From positions 596,933,452 to 596,997,451 of the forward strand of contig CM046880.1 of assembly GCA_025667525.1 (NCBI GenBank): a stretch of DNA of 64,000 nucleotides. Reading direction: 5' to 3'. Position 1 is the stretch's first letter, and each line of letters begins with the position of its first letter. A program made the translations under genes and the position numbers. The notes under the pieces are model-generated. The model was not told the origin of the DNA. It saw only the letters and a program-made list of their open reading frames with translations, and did no database searches. The stretch is from Glebionis coronaria. Its lineage: Eukaryota; Streptophyta; Magnoliopsida; Asterales; Asteraceae. Shown here one piece after another: positions 1-13,273 of this stretch.

Positions 1-1624
1 TTTTAAATATGGAATAAATGTTTTAATTTTGGAATAAAAAGTGTTTACGTTTACGGCTTTATTTACGTTTTAATTTACGAATTTAAATAATTAAAATAAA
101 AATAAATTAAGGTTTAAATTTTAAATTATATGTAATGTTTTTTTATGTATAAAGTAAGTTAGGTTTTAAATAAATTAATTGTTGAGGGTACTTTATGAAA
201 ATAAATAGAAAAATTGGTGTGGTGGTGAGAAATGTTGTGATGATAAGATGTGTTTTTTTGTGTGAATGTGAAAGTTGAAAAGCTGACGTGACGGGTTATT
301 TTTTAGTGTGAAAGTGTGATGATTTCATGTCCTCTTATCACATGACAAACTTACTAGAACACTTTTTTAAAACCATGTTTGAATTAGGCAACTTTCAGAA
401 GTTTGGTCGTTGAGACGACAAACAAATCTTTATCGTGTATGAATGTATCTTGCTGCTTGTTTTTGTTTTGAGTGAAGTATGTTTGTGTGACGAGTGTTTG
501 CCGATTGATTTAGAGTAAATGCTAGTCTCCACCTAAACATACATGACACCCAACTTATTCATAACCTCATTCAATCAAACATTTCATTAAAATATTATTT
601 TCATACTCTTTCAACATACAATCAATTCTAACTTTTTCACCATTTATTAACAACTCAACCTAACTTATAATATTATTTATTTAATATTTAATCTAATTAC
701 TTTAAATTTTAAATTAAATATAATTAAGTACGTACATAGATTTTCTAATTTTAGTTATTTACATATTGTGACCCACTTTATTTTTAGGTAATCTAAACCT
801 AAATAAAAAATGCCAACCCACTTTATAATACTTAAAGTGGTATATTTTTTTTATATCAAAAACAAAAATCAAACTATACTCCATTTTAATCAAAGTGAAC
901 CGTATCTGTTGAGTATAAACCCATGAAGAAGATATGAATCCTCTTTGTATCAAGATCTTTTAGAAGGTTAAAGGTATGTTGTTTTAATCTCGCTTTGAGC
1001 TTATAGGTTGATGATGAATTTCACCAATACTTATGTTTTAAAATCACCTTTTCAAGTATTGAAAGAGAATTATGAGATTATTGTAAGTTCTTTTTCATTT
1101 TGTTTTATCAGTGATTACGAATATTATGACACATGGAGAGTTGGCTGTGAAATTTGAGAATCACTTTGTGAACCGATCGGTAGTAGGTTGGGTTGCTTTT
1201 GCAATATTAGTCAATTGCATAAAATCGCTTCTAAACTTTGGTCAAATTGTATGTTTTGTCCCAAAAGTTACAACGAGGCACATATTGTCCATGTGGGAAA
1301 CCTTACGGTACTTGCATAAAACGTTTGCTCAAAGTTTTCCCCACAAGGACGATACTTGCATCAAACGTTTGCCAATGTTTCCCACACGGACGATATTTGG
1401 ATTAAAGTTTCTCCACGAGGATACTCCTTGCAATTATGTAATGTTTGGGCCGAAACACGATTCATGCAATTTACTCAAAAGGAAAGTCATTAAGAAAAAG
1501 TACACGAGGGGTAAAAATTAAAAGATGGTTCTATTCAGAGACGAAGGAAGAAATTTTTTTAGCGGGATGGTGAGGGGGGGGGGGGAAACTTTTTTTACGC
1601 TAAAATAAAATGTAGAGGCAAAAA
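1..1624. other. Intergenic DNA, no supported gene
   Basis: AT-rich sequence in which the open frames (for example 1111-1521, plus) look like chance frames: no recognisable domain and no codon structure. Around 1330-1400 a short phrase containing CACAAGGACGATAC recurs with changes. The stretch 1471-1535 resembles 22389-22450, the DNA just upstream of the DUF6598/ArgRS-like gene. A G run lies near 1575. Confidence 0.6.
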
Positions 1625-1717
1625 AGTATAACTCAAATATCTAGCTCGTTAAATATGAAATAATGCAAGCTGCTTACGTTATTTCATATTTAACGAGCTA
1701 GATATTTGAGTTATACT
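1625..1717. repeat. Perfect 39-bp inverted repeat with a 15-base spacer
   Basis: The arm 1625-1663 is the exact reverse complement of 1679-1717; the spacer is 1664-1678. The arms are mixed-sequence rather than simple AT repeat, and the match stops abruptly at both outer ends. A transcript would fold into an uninterrupted 39-bp stem. It could be a recent template-switch product, a tiny foldback element or a small-RNA hairpin; the sequence alone does not decide. Confidence 0.95.
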
Positions 1718-2492
1718 AATATTTGTTTTTTAATTTATTTGATAATTGTATAATATGATATAAAAAGACGTAAATGGTCATATCTCATACCCTTAGTCCA
1801 CAAAATGGTCAAGTCAAAAGATTTTGACATATATGGTCATGCACAAATGCACAACTGCTCAACTCTATTATATTTATAACATGTGTCGTATGTCAAATTC
1901 TTGACTTACGGTGCTCAACCCCCAAGTGCTCAACTTTGCAAAGTTGAGCATTTTATGGTGCAAAGTTGAGCATTTTATGATACAAAGTTGAGCATTTTAT
2001 GATTGAGTATCGTAAGTTGATCAGTTGCTGTTGAGCACTTTGTGGTGATGATCATATTTGTCAAAAAAATTTGCCTTGACCATCTAGTAGAAGTTAAATG
2101 CTCAACTTGACCATTTTAGTCTTTTTCCCTTTTTAAAATGTTATAGTGTTTGAAATCATAGATTTGGAAGATGGGCCTTATAAAACAAGGACAATACCCG
2201 TGCGTTGCACGGGTAGATGGTTATTTCATCTTTATATTTTAATAAATTCTTGCTTATATGTAACTTTCATCTTCTTGCTTATATGTATTTTTCATTTTTT
2301 TCCTTATATGTATTTTTGATTTTTTTTCATCTTTCTGTTTTTCTATTTTGATAAAGAGGAATTTGTTTTATATTACGTCTTATTTGTAGTAAAGATTCGT
2401 ATATTTTCAACCAAAGTATCAAAATTGCATATCTATTGAAATATAATGTTAGTGACATTTATATAGGTTAAAAAGACTTTGAACATGTGAAG
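1718..2492. other. Intergenic DNA with short direct repeats
   Basis: No gene seen. Three consecutive 22-bp units of the form TGCAAAGTTGAGCATTTTATGG occupy 1937-2002. A compact hairpin, ACCCGTGC then GTT then GCACGGGT, lies at 2196-2214. This 'gcgttgcacggg' phrase is common in plant intergenic repeats. The stretch about 1770-2120 may be a MITE, but I could not find clean ends. Confidence 0.5.
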
Positions 2493-2940
2493 TAGGGGTG
2501 TCCTCCGATTCGGTTATCGGGTTGTTCGATTTATTTGATTCGAGTTATTCGTTTAATTTTTCTTTTGAGTCAACCTGAAAACCGAATTTAAATTCGGTTC
2601 GGTTCTCGGACTGACCCGAATTTTTATAAAAAATACATAATTATTGAAATCGTTAGAAAAAATATTATTTTAAGTATGAAATTTATATTTATATATTAAG
2701 ATAAATTCTAATAATTAATTATTATATATATATTATAAATATATATAAAAATATATATATATTTATAACTTCGATTTTCGGGTCTGATTGTCAAACTTAT
2801 ATTCAACTCGAAAACCATATTTGTAGTTCAGTTCGGTTCGATTATAACCCACAACCTGAATAATATTTTTGATTCGGTTTTGAGTTATTTGGTTTGATTT
2901 TTGATTTTCGTAAGTTAAACCCAAACAATACACACCCCGG
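2493..2940. mobile_element. Decayed hAT-type MITE (about 448 bp)
   Basis: Begins TAGGGGTGTC and ends ACACACCCCGG, a decayed inverted terminus of the type seen on the large hAT at 12842-19630. It is flanked by near-identical 8-bp duplications, ATGTGAAG (2485-2492) and ATATGAAG (2941-2948). The interior is rich in CGGTT/CGGGT phrases and has no coding capacity, so it would depend on a transposase from elsewhere. Confidence 0.6.
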
Positions 2941-2948
2941 ATATGAAG

Positions 2949-5324
2949 TTGAAAGATATAAGTATCAATGTCAACAACTTGAATTAATTTAGATATTTTG
3001 TTATACTACAACAACTTTTTGTCTCTAAGTTATTAATTTCTATGACTCATTAGATACATTACATGTTCACATACTAACAAAAAAGATCAAAATGAAAAAC
3101 CTATAAAACATGACTTTGAAGACATTAATTTGATCATAAACCCAAAAGAAAATCAGTCCAACAAAATCACGTAAGGATATTACTACTCCATTTATTGCAA
3201 CATACTATAATAAACTGAGTTTAATTCAATTTATTGCAAAACATAATATCAGATCAAGAAGTCTTGTTGTAAAAAAAATTGCATATGTACGTAAGCTTTT
3301 ACCCGGCCCATTTGAGGAAGAAACATACTATAAAAAATATATCACTTAGTTGGATCTGTATATATCACTTACCCTGACGTACATACATATCCATACAGGT
3401 CACAATCATATTAAAGAGTGGAGGTGCAAACGTGTTTTCAAGATAAGTCACTTGAAAAGGTCAACCTAAAATATAGTGTAATGTGTATGTCGATATTTCC
3501 AATGGTACACTAACAAAAACACACAACAAAATTCAATCCAACAATAAATCATCATTTACCGTCTCTATCCAATCTGATGTATTTCAATCTTCACCAAACT
3601 CAGATGAATTATACATTTCCATGCCGATGCAAAGTCAAAACAACAACCATCAATTAAACTCAAACTCTTTTAATCTTATCTCCAAGATGAAGACAACCTT
3701 CTTTTTCTGCTCAAACTCGAATCACAAACATAACCCAGCTTTAATATTCCTACTCACAGCCATTCGAACCATCTGTGAAGTCAAGAACCAAGAAGTATTC
3801 GTCTTCAAGATGTATTAATTGATCTCGGTAGGTGCTTTATAATTGTTTGTGTGTCTTTTGAATCGAAACAATGATATGTTATAACAATTTTGTTAATAAC
3901 ATATCTTTATGGTTCAAACCTAAGAAAAATCTTTAAAAGATTTGTATAAAAGTACCAAATACTGAGAGTATTCCGAAAGTTTTTCAAAGTTAGGTAAAAG
4001 TAGAATGTCAATAGATTATTTTGTACTTATCTTCGCATGTTTGATAACAAAACGTGCTATAATACAATGCATATCCTCTCAACTGAAAACCCTAAAATGG
4101 GGCATGAGTTTAAATGGTCGAGATCAGTTTCAATGTGAATTTATACGGTTTAGATTGTGCCATGTAACATTTCTTTATCAGTGCTCCGCCGACAATAAAT
4201 AAGTAAAATATATGAAAAAAATAATATTGATCAATGAAGAGTCTGTTCATAAGTTATGTTTCTTTGTCTTCAAACCTAAGGTCAAATGTTCGAATCTGTG
4301 TAACAACTTCTTTGTTTTATTTTTCTTTATAATTCTTTTTCTTGATTTTTCTAAAATAAGTTATTCTTCATGCCTTAAACTTAAATAAGCGCTCAAAACA
4401 GTTAACGATAACTCAAACCTGGTAAATTGCTCATTTATAGTACTCATCACTCGTGTGTTTGGTTACTCGCATAGTGCTGTCGAGTTTCGTATAATGATGT
4501 AATCAGGAGGAGGATGTAATCGGATGATATGTTAATTGTGATTTGTGAAATTGATATAGTAGTAATCAATATACACTTTCTCGTCTTGTTATAGATTGAC
4601 CGATGATTTTTTTGATTTTTGTAAGTTAACCGACAGTAACAATATGCGGTGGAGGTTGCGGGTGACTGAAGAATTACAATCACTATGTTCGTGAAGACTA
4701 TCAGGGAAGTGTGTAACTAGGGTGGATGCAAATAAACCCAATAAAGAACTGATGTTGATTTAGACTTGTAATGACTGATAGCTTTGAAAACTGAAAGTAC
4801 CAATGTCTAGTAGTGTAGTTGTATTGACTTTTTATAATATATACAATAGCTTTTTTATAATACTTATTAAAAGTTAGTTACAACTACTTTAATATAAAGG
4901 TACCTTACACATCTCTAAAAACTTTGGATACCATATCATATCTATAGATTTAAAATAGCACACTCACAAGTTTTTGAGATGAAAACAGTACTTAGAATTG
5001 CGTTCTTTATTCATGTCGCATATGGCTTTATATATAGCCCTTATGAATACAAAGTGTAAGCAACAAACTAGCAACTGCTAACTTAAATAAAAGATAACCA
5101 TGACCCAACTATCCAGCGTTCAAAGGCACATACACAAGAACAGGTCATACCTTTTACTAACTCAAACTATTGACCAACTTACTAACTAAAACTCTAGCCA
5201 TGTCATGTATGCATAGTGAACCCGAATTATAAACGATTAAAGCCAACAATATTAAGCATACTTTGTTGATATTGTATTGGTTTTATGTCAAAAATATAAT
5301 ATGCACTCTTGCTAACACAACAAT
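2949..5324. other. Intergenic DNA, no supported gene
   Basis: AT-rich. Open frames at 3483-3818 and 4005-4202 (plus) and 4447-4683 (minus) have no recognisable domain and low-complexity composition. The stretch about 4980-5240 (with TTTATATATAGCC near 5030) looks like a retroelement LTR remnant, but I could not find paired ends. Confidence 0.5.
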
Positions 5325-5807
5325 TGTTAAAATATATGACCTAATCTGCTACCCATTATTATCCTCAATGACTTATTGTGTTCATTGTTAAACTTTCAGT
5401 TAATCATTTGTACTTGCTGTAGACATTGTTATATGATAGAGGGACTAAAGTTGCTTTTTGGACATTATTATCTTGACTCAGCCCAAGTCTTGCCAAACCC
5501 ATAAGCCTAACGGCTACTAAAGCCCATTAAGCTTCTATTACTATCACTAGAGTTTCCATACCTAGTTTGTATCGTTCATTCATCTGTGTGTTTTCTCACA
5601 GTTACTCTCTCTTCTTCTGTTCTTGAAACCCCAATTTGATCTCTTCCTTTTATATTTTAATATGTAAAACTATTATCATGTAGATAATAGGACTACACGT
5701 GATTAGCATTGGTAGTCTTTAGTTTTTATTATTCAGTCTTTAATCTTTAAATCTTGTTTAATCTAATCAAAAGTTGTTTGGGATCTCTTGAATCATGTTT
5801 TTCTACA
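5325..5807 (+). repeat. 5' LTR of the composite copia element
   Basis: Starts TGTTAAAATATATGAC and ends TTTTTCTACA, followed directly by the primer-binding site. It aligns to 21844-22309, but the two LTRs differ at many positions (by eye roughly 8%), clearly more than the two internal copies differ from each other. Confidence 0.8.
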
Positions 5808-5820
5808 TGGTATCAGAGCC
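5808..5820 (+). other. Primer-binding site (initiator tRNA-Met type)
   Basis: TGGTATCAGAGCC directly after the LTR end is the standard copia minus-strand primer site, complementary to the 3' end of initiator methionine tRNA. Confidence 0.9.
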
Positions 5821-6530
5821 TCGTTATTAAAAATCGATAAAATTCTTTTTAGGGGTTGATAAAATTTTAGAGGTTTTTGTTCATACTTATTTTTTTGGTT
5901 GGATCTGCTATTGAGATAGCTGGATCTGTTAATATTACTCCTAGATCTTCTTTTTTGCTACTTTAATTTTTTTGAGAAAAAATTAGGGTTTCGGAGATCT
6001 GGTTCCTATTATCAATTTTGTTACTGATTCATCCAATTGGCGGTGTTACTCTTCGACTGAGGTGATTTTCCCTAATTTTTCTTGAGAAAAAAAAAATTAG
6101 TGTTTCACCTTTTTTGAGAGATTGTTTGATGGTGGTGGTTATTGTGGCGGATTTGTTGATTCTTTGGTTGATCTATTCGTTTTGGTTACTTTCCCTAATT
6201 TTTCCCGAGAAGAAAAATTAGGGTTTGTTCCTTGGAGGTTCTGTTACTTCCTAGACTAAGTCAATCTAGGAGTAACAGTTCGATTATACTTTATTGCGTG
6301 CACTGTAACACATCTCTTCACTCTCTCTTTAATTGCTAATCAATTTCGTGTTTATTTGTCTTTAATATCTGTTTTATTTGTTGGGGTTGGTTGTCTTTAC
6401 TTTTTTACCCTATTATTTGGATCCTCACCCTCTGCCTTGCCCTTGACCTACCACCTTGAGTGGTTTGGATGCCTGGGAACTTAGTTGGCTTTGGGTTGAG
6501 TTCTTTTTTTACCTTTGTTGACTTTTCACC

Positions 6531-7795
6531 ATGACTGGCCAAGATCAGTCTGTTCATGGTGATATTGAATTACTCATACTAAGAGTGGGACTAACCGAGT
6601 CACACTTACCAGTAAGCTTGATTTAAGTGACCATTTGCATTTACATCATAATGATACTACTGTGTTAACTGTTGTCACTATTAAATTTAAGGGAACTTAA
6701 AACTATCAGGTTTGTGCTAATGCTATGTTACTTGCTTTAAAAGTTAAAAACAAAATTGGTTTTATTGATGGTACATGTAAAAGGTATATAACTGATGAGA
6801 TTTTGGGAAAACAATGGGACAGGGTGAATGTTGTTGTTCTTGGTTGGATTTTGAATTCCATTTCTGAGAAATTATTCCTTGGTCAGATTTTTTCAAAAAG
6901 GGCTAAACATGTTAGGAATGAGCTAAATGAAACTTACCATAAAGTTGATGGGTCTGCGATTTTCAATCTTCATCATATGATTAAGACACTTAAACAGAAT
7001 GGGTCTAATTTATCTGATTACTATCATAAACTAAATGCTTATTGGAAACAATATGATGCTATGATTGAATTGCCTAATTTTTTGTGTACTGCTGCTGGTG
7101 AGTTTAAGAAACACAATAAATTGTTGAAACTTATGCAATTTTTGATGGGTCTTGATGATTCTTTTATGAGTATTAGGAGTTCTATTCTCTCTAGAGAGAC
7201 TTTGTCCGATGTTAAGGGTGCCTATGCCATAATCTCTAGTGAGGAATCTCATAGGGTAGCTTCTGGCACTCTTGCTGGATCCTCTCAAAGGACTCATACA
7301 TCTACTTTTCTTTATAATAGGCCTGCTAGAAACAATTTTCAAATAACTCAGATTACTGACAGTGGTAATTTCAGACCTAACAATAGCAACAATGGGAACT
7401 TTAGACCTAGCACTAGCACCCCTGGATTTAGGCCTAATACCCCTAACAACAATGTGTTTAGACCTTATGGTAATTCTAATGCTGAAGTTGTTTATGAAAA
7501 TTGTGGTTATAATGGTCATACTATTGATAATGCTTTAAAATCATTGGTTACCTTACTGACTTTGGGATACAAAAAGAGGGGCAAAGTTTCAAAAAGTGTT
7601 TCTAACAATTTTGTTGGGACATCCTCTTCATCTGATTTCATAGATGAACTACTTGCTACTTTGCTCTCTCTTATAAAAGATAACAAGGGTCTTGCTAATG
7701 ATTCTGGAAAAGGTATTCATGCCAACATGGCATGTATTTATTTATTAACAGTAAAATTTACAATGATAATTTTTTTAAAAAAAAATTTGTTGTAA
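6531..7795 (+). pseudogene. Copia gag, internal copy 1 (broken)
   Basis: Gag forms the nucleocapsid shell of the retrotransposon. The ATG at 6531 opens MTGQDQSVHGD, but the frame is lost within about 30 codons. The main frame runs 6725-7795 (356 codons) and has the UBN2-like gag body (LHHMIKTLKQNGSNLSDYYHKL) and an N-, F- and P-rich linker. The zinc knuckle is ruined: the expected CxxC...H...C reads YENCGYNGHTIDNALK, with the first and last cysteines lost. A TAA replaces the GTE codon near 6699. The zinc-knuckle loss is shared with copy 2; the TAA is not. Confidence 0.85.
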
Positions 7796-10605
7796 CACCA
7801 TTATCAAATCTAAAGTTGGGTATAATGGGAAGGTTGTTGATTCTAGGGCAAATCAGCATATGATCAATAATGATACTGAATTGGATAATGTTTTTGATAT
7901 TTCTCACCTTAATATCAGGGTGGCTCATCCTAATGGGACTGAGGCCATCATCTCTAAAATTGGTAGTCTAAAACTTTCAAATGGATTAGTTTTGTTTGAT
8001 GTTCTTGATATACTTGCTTACTGTGTTACTTTAATTTTTGTGCACAAACTTTCTAAGGATAATAAGATTCTAGTTGTGTTTGATGAAAATAATTTTTTTT
8101 TGTGAATCAGGATTTGAATCTCAAAAATGTTTTGGGGACTAGTAGGCAATGTGGTGGTTTGTACTATTTAGATATAGAAGGTACTAAGTCTGTGAATCAT
8201 TCTAATGTGCTCACTTGTTCTCTGTCTAAACATGATTGACATTGTAGATTAGGTTACCCAACTGATCCTGCTCTAAATGTTCTTAAAAAGTCTTTGAATA
8301 TTACAAATTCTGATCAATCTGATTTCTATGAAATATGTCAAAGAGCTAAACAAACTAGAGAACCATTTCCTTTAAGTGATCATAAAACAAAAATGCTTGG
8401 TGTACTTGTTCATTTGGATTTATGGGGTCCTTATAGGGTGACTAGTCACACTGGTCATAGATATTTTTTGACTGTTGTGGATGGTTTCACAAGAGCTGTT
8501 TGGCTGTATTTGATAAAACCAAAGATGAAGTTGGTTCTTTTATTAAAATTTTTACAATCTCCAAAAAAAAATCAATTCAAAAATAATATTAAATTTTTTA
8601 GAAATGATAATGGAACTGAGTTTGTGAATCAAAACTTTCAAAAATTTTGTCATGAAAAAGGGATTGTACATCAGACCTCTTGTGTTTATACCTCACAACA
8701 GAATGGGGTGGTTGAAAGAAAACATAGGCATCTTTTCAATGTTACTAGATGTCTTATGTTTCAGGGTGGGATTACCCTTGAGATTTTGGACTGAATGTGT
8801 TCTAACTTCTACTTATCTTATTAACAGATTGCCCTATTTTGTGCTAAATGGTAGATCTCCTTATGAGATAATTTATAATTCACCCCCTAATCTCTCTAAT
8901 ATTTTAACTTTTGGTTGTCTTTGTTTTGATACCATTTTAAATAGTCATGATAAACTCACCAGTAGGTCTGAAAAATATGTTATGATGGGTTTTTCTAATT
9001 CTCAAATGGGTTATAGACTTTATAGTCTTGACAGACTTCAGTTTTTTGTAACAAGGGATGTTAAGTTTTTTGAATCTATATTTCCTTTCAAGGATTCTGT
9101 TTCAAATAAAAAGAAGAATGATAACAAAAATCTTGATGTTTTTCAATATGATAAAGTGTTAACCTTTTTTGACTCAGAAAACCATGAGCTTTCTGATGAT
9201 GATGATGATGAGAGAGTATTAAAGAAACATAATGGTGACCTTGGGTCACTAAGTGCTAGTAGCCCGCCTTCAAGTCTAGGTGACACTGAAAACATTGTTT
9301 CTGGCAATGATACCAGTGATGCCAGCTTGAATAGGAATGAGGCTGTCACACGTGATGATAGTGAAAACTATGAGGGAAATTTAGAATTTAATCTCAATTT
9401 TCCATTCTATGTCCAAAACATGGGACAAAATTTAGGGGATAATTCGAATACTAATGCTTAGGGTGGTCAAGTTTTAAGAAGGTCTTCAATACCTTATGTC
9501 GTTTCTAAAAATTACAATGATTTTGTTGTTAATTCAAAAGTCAAGTATGGGATTAAAAAATTGTTGGGTATTCTAAACTCAATGGAGATGTTTTATGTTT
9601 TATCACTCACTTAAATAAAAGTAGTAAACCTAGTTATTTCTTTGAAGCATCTCAAAGCCCGCATTGGGTTGATGCTATGAATTTAGAATTTGTTGTCTTA
9701 CTTGAGAATGACACTTGGGATTTAGTTGAATTACATGTTGGTAGGACTGCTTTAAATTCTAAATGGGTTTGGAAACTTAAGTTTAAATCTAGTGGTGAAA
9801 TAGAAAGGTATAAAGTTAGACTTGTTTCTATGGGTTGTGGACAAAAAGAGGGTATTGATTATGAATAAACCTTTTCCCTTGTTGTGAAACTCGTGATTGT
9901 TAGGTGTCTTGTTAACTTAGCTGTTAATCAGCCATGGCCTATCTATCAACTTGACATCAACAATGCTTTTCTGTATGATGAGTTGGATGAAACCGTCTAC
10001 ATGAAACCCCCTCAAGGGTTCTATATTGGTAATTGTAAACTTGTTTATAGATAGAAAAAGTCCATTTATGGACTTAAACAGTCTCCTAGACAATGGAACT
10101 CTAAACTCACCTCTGTGCTTATTGAGAACGAGTTTGTTCAAATCAAATCTGATTATTCTCTTTATTCTAAGTTTAGTGATAATGTCTTTATTGTTGTTCT
10201 TGTTTATGTGGATGATATTTTGTCACTAGTAATAATGAAAAGGAAATTGACAGCTTAAATTTTTTTTTGCATGGAAAGCTCAAAATCAAAGATTTGAGAA
10301 AACTGCAATATTTTTTGGGGATTGAGGTTGTTAATACCAATTTTGTGTTTGTTTGAACCAAAGAAAATATGTTTTAGATCTTATGTTTGAATATGGAATG
10401 CTAGCTTGCAAACCATCTAAGACACCTTTAATGGCAAAGCTGTCTATCTCTAATGAGGCTTCGAAGAGTGATCCTTTGCTTGAAAACATTGTAAATTATC
10501 AAAAAGCTAATTTACTTGACCAATACTAGGCCTAACATTTCATATGATGTGCATTGTTTAAGTCAGTTCATGCATTCCCCTTTGATGTCTCATCTGAAAA
10601 TTGCT
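7796..10605 (+). pseudogene. Copia pol, internal copy 1 (broken)
   Basis: Remnants in order are: aspartic protease (active site DSG now DSR near 7840, VVDSRANQHM); integrase zinc region with a stop in HDWHC (TGA at 8237) and CEICQRA changed to YEICQRA; integrase core 8294-8794 (HLDLWGPYR, NDNGTEF, QQNGVVERKHR); a frameshift near 8770 into 8652-9461; and reverse transcriptase (9677-10605) with a stop before KSIYGLKQSPRQWN and a frameshift just after YVDDIL. The frame is cut off at the duplication junction, so RNase H is absent. Confidence 0.87.
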
Positions 10606-10879
10606 TAAGTGAATCTAGGAGTAACAATTCGATTGTACTTTATTGCATGCACTGTAACACATCTCTTCACTCTCTCTTTAATTGCTAATTGATTTCGTGT
10701 TTATTTGTCTTTAATATATGTTTTATTTTTTGGGGTTGGTTGTCTTTACTTTTTTACCCTATTATTTGGATCCTCACCCTTTGCCTTGCCCTTGACCTAC
10801 CACCTTGAGTGGTTTGGATGCCTGGGAACTTAGTTGGCTTTGGGTTGAGTTCTTTTTTGACCTTTGTTGACTTTTCACC

Positions 10880-12129
10880 ATGACTGACCAAGATCAGTCT
10901 GTTCATGGTGATACTGAATTACTGATACTAAGAGTGGGACTAACCGAGTCACACTTATCAGTAAGCTTGATTTAAGTGACCCTTTGCATTTACATCATAA
11001 TGATACTACTGTGTTAACTGTTGTCACTGTTAAATTTAAGGGAACTGAAAACTATCAGGTTTGGGCTAATGCTATGTTACTTGCTTTAAAAGGTAAAAAC
11101 AAAATTGGTTTTATTGATGGTACATGTAAAAGGTCCATAACTGATGAGATTTTGGGAAAACAATGGGACAGGGTGAATGCTGTTGTTCTTGGTTGGATAT
11201 TGAATTCCATTTCTGAGAAATTATTCCTTGGTCAGATTTTTTCAAAAAGGGCTAAACATGTTAGGAATGAGCTAAATGAAACTTACCATAAGGTTGATGG
11301 GTCTGTGATTTTCAATCTTCATCATATGATTAATACACTTAAACAGAATGGGTCTAATTTATCTGATTACTATCATAAACTAAATGCTTATTGGAAACAA
11401 TATGATGCTATGATTGAATTGCCTAATATTTTGTGTACTGCTGCTGGTGAGTTTAAGAAACACAATAAATTGTTGAAACTTATACAATTTTTGATGGGTC
11501 TTGATGATTCTTTTATGAGTATTAGGAGTTCTATTCTCTCTAGAGAGAATTTGCTAGATGTTAAAGGTGCCTATGCCATAATCTCTAGTGAGGAATCTCA
11601 TAGGGTAGATTCTGGCACTCTTGCTGGATCCTCTCAAAGGACTCAGACATCTGCTTTTCTTTATAATAGGCCTGCTAGAAACAATTTTCAAATAACTCAG
11701 ATTACTGACAGTGGTAATTTCAGACCTAACAATAGCAACAATGGGAACTTTAGACCTAGCACTAGCACCCCTGGATTTAGGCCTAATACCCCTAACAACA
11801 ATGTGTTTAGACCTTATGGTAATTCTAATGCTAAAGTAGTTTATGAAAATTGTGGTTATAATGGTCATACTATTGATAATGTTTTAAAATCATTGGTTAT
11901 CTTACTGACTTTGGGATACAAAAAGAGGGGCAAAGTTTCAAAAAGTGTTTCTAACAATTTTATTGGGACATCCTCTTCATCTGATTTCATAGATGAACTA
12001 CTTGCTACTTTGCTCTCTCTTATAAAAGATAACAAGGGTCGTGCTAATGATTCTGGAAAAGGTATTCATGCCAACATGGCATGTATTTATTTAACAACAG
12101 TAAAATTTACAATGATAATTTTTTTTTAA
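10880..12129 (+). pseudogene. Copia gag, internal copy 2 (broken)
   Basis: Same gene as the gag at 6531-7795, at a few percent divergence. The ATG at 10880 runs into a stop after about 30 codons. The long frame is 10984-12129 (381 codons) and keeps FKGTENYQVWANAMLLALKG, which is damaged in copy 1. The zinc knuckle carries the same cysteine losses as copy 1, so that damage predates the duplication. Confidence 0.85.
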
Positions 12130-13273
12130 AAATTTGTTCTAACACCATCATCAAATCTAAAGTTGGGTATAATAGGAAGGTTGTTGATTCTGGGGCAAAT
12201 CAGCATATGATCAATAATGATACTGAATTGGATAATGTTTTTGAAATTTCTCACCTTAATATCAGGGTGGCTCATCCTAATGGGACTGAGGCCATCATCT
12301 CTAAAATTGGCAGTCTAAAACTTTCAAATGGATTAGTTTTGTTTGATGTTCTTGATATACTTGCTTACTGTGTTACTTTAATTTTTGTGCACAAACTTTC
12401 TAACGATAATAAGATTCTAGTTGTGTTTGATGAAAACAATTTTTTTTTTGTGAATCAGGATTTGAATTTCAAAAATGTTTTGGGGACTAGTAGGCAATGT
12501 GGTGGTTTGTACTATTTAGATATAGAAGGTACTAAGTGTGTGAATCATTCTAATGTGCTCACTTGTTCTCTGTCTAAACATGATTGACATTGTAGATTAG
12601 GTTACCCAACTGACCCTGCTCTAAATATTTTTAAAAATTCTTTGAATATTACAAATTCTGGTCAATCTGATTTCTATGAAATATGTCAAAGAGCTAAACA
12701 AACTAGAGAACCATTTCCTTTAAGTGATCATAAAACAAAAATGCTTGGTGTACTTGTTCATTTGGATTTATGGGGTCCTTATAGGGTGACTAGTCACACT
12801 GGTCATAGATATTTTTTGACTGTTGTGGATGGTTTCACAAGTAGGGGTGTCATTCGGGTTATCGGGTCGGATTTGAGCCTTATCGGATCGGGTCTTATCG
12901 GGTTTTCGAAAAATAAAAACTTACCCGTAACCCGATCCTATAAGGAATCGGGTTATCGGGTTAGGGTCTATCGGGTTATCGGGTCTATCGGGTCGGGCTT
13001 ATCGGGTTAAGCATATTATCAGTTACAAGTTAACCCAAAAGACATAAAACCATCATGCTATTTAACTAAGTTACTGATGTATGTCTATATTGGTCAAATA
13101 GCTACTAAAATAATGCTTACTGATCTAAGTTGATAACTAAGCGTATGTATTTCTTCATATCACTGAATGATAGTTTTTTCATTACTATTTAACTAAGTTG
13201 ATAACAAAGAATCTAAGGTATGTATTTCATGCATTCAATATTTCATTTGCAGTTAGCTCAAAAGGGTCTTCAT

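Noticed and set aside
1111..1521. 136-codon open frame as a gene
   Set aside because: No domain, no plausible codon pattern, and the end of the frame lies in a sequence shared with the non-coding upstream region at 22.4 kb.
2196..2214. Transcription terminator hairpin
   Set aside because: A bacterial-style terminator has no meaning here; the CCCGTGC...GCACGGG phrase is a common plant repeat motif.
7031..7519. 162-codon minus-strand frame
   Set aside because: Antisense shadow of copia gag; the same shadow appears in copy 2 at 11554-11868.
12642..13010. Integrase-like frame continuing into a glycine- and arginine-rich tail
   Set aside because: The tail is translation of the hAT end (CGGGTTATCGGG motifs); the true integrase continues after 19638.
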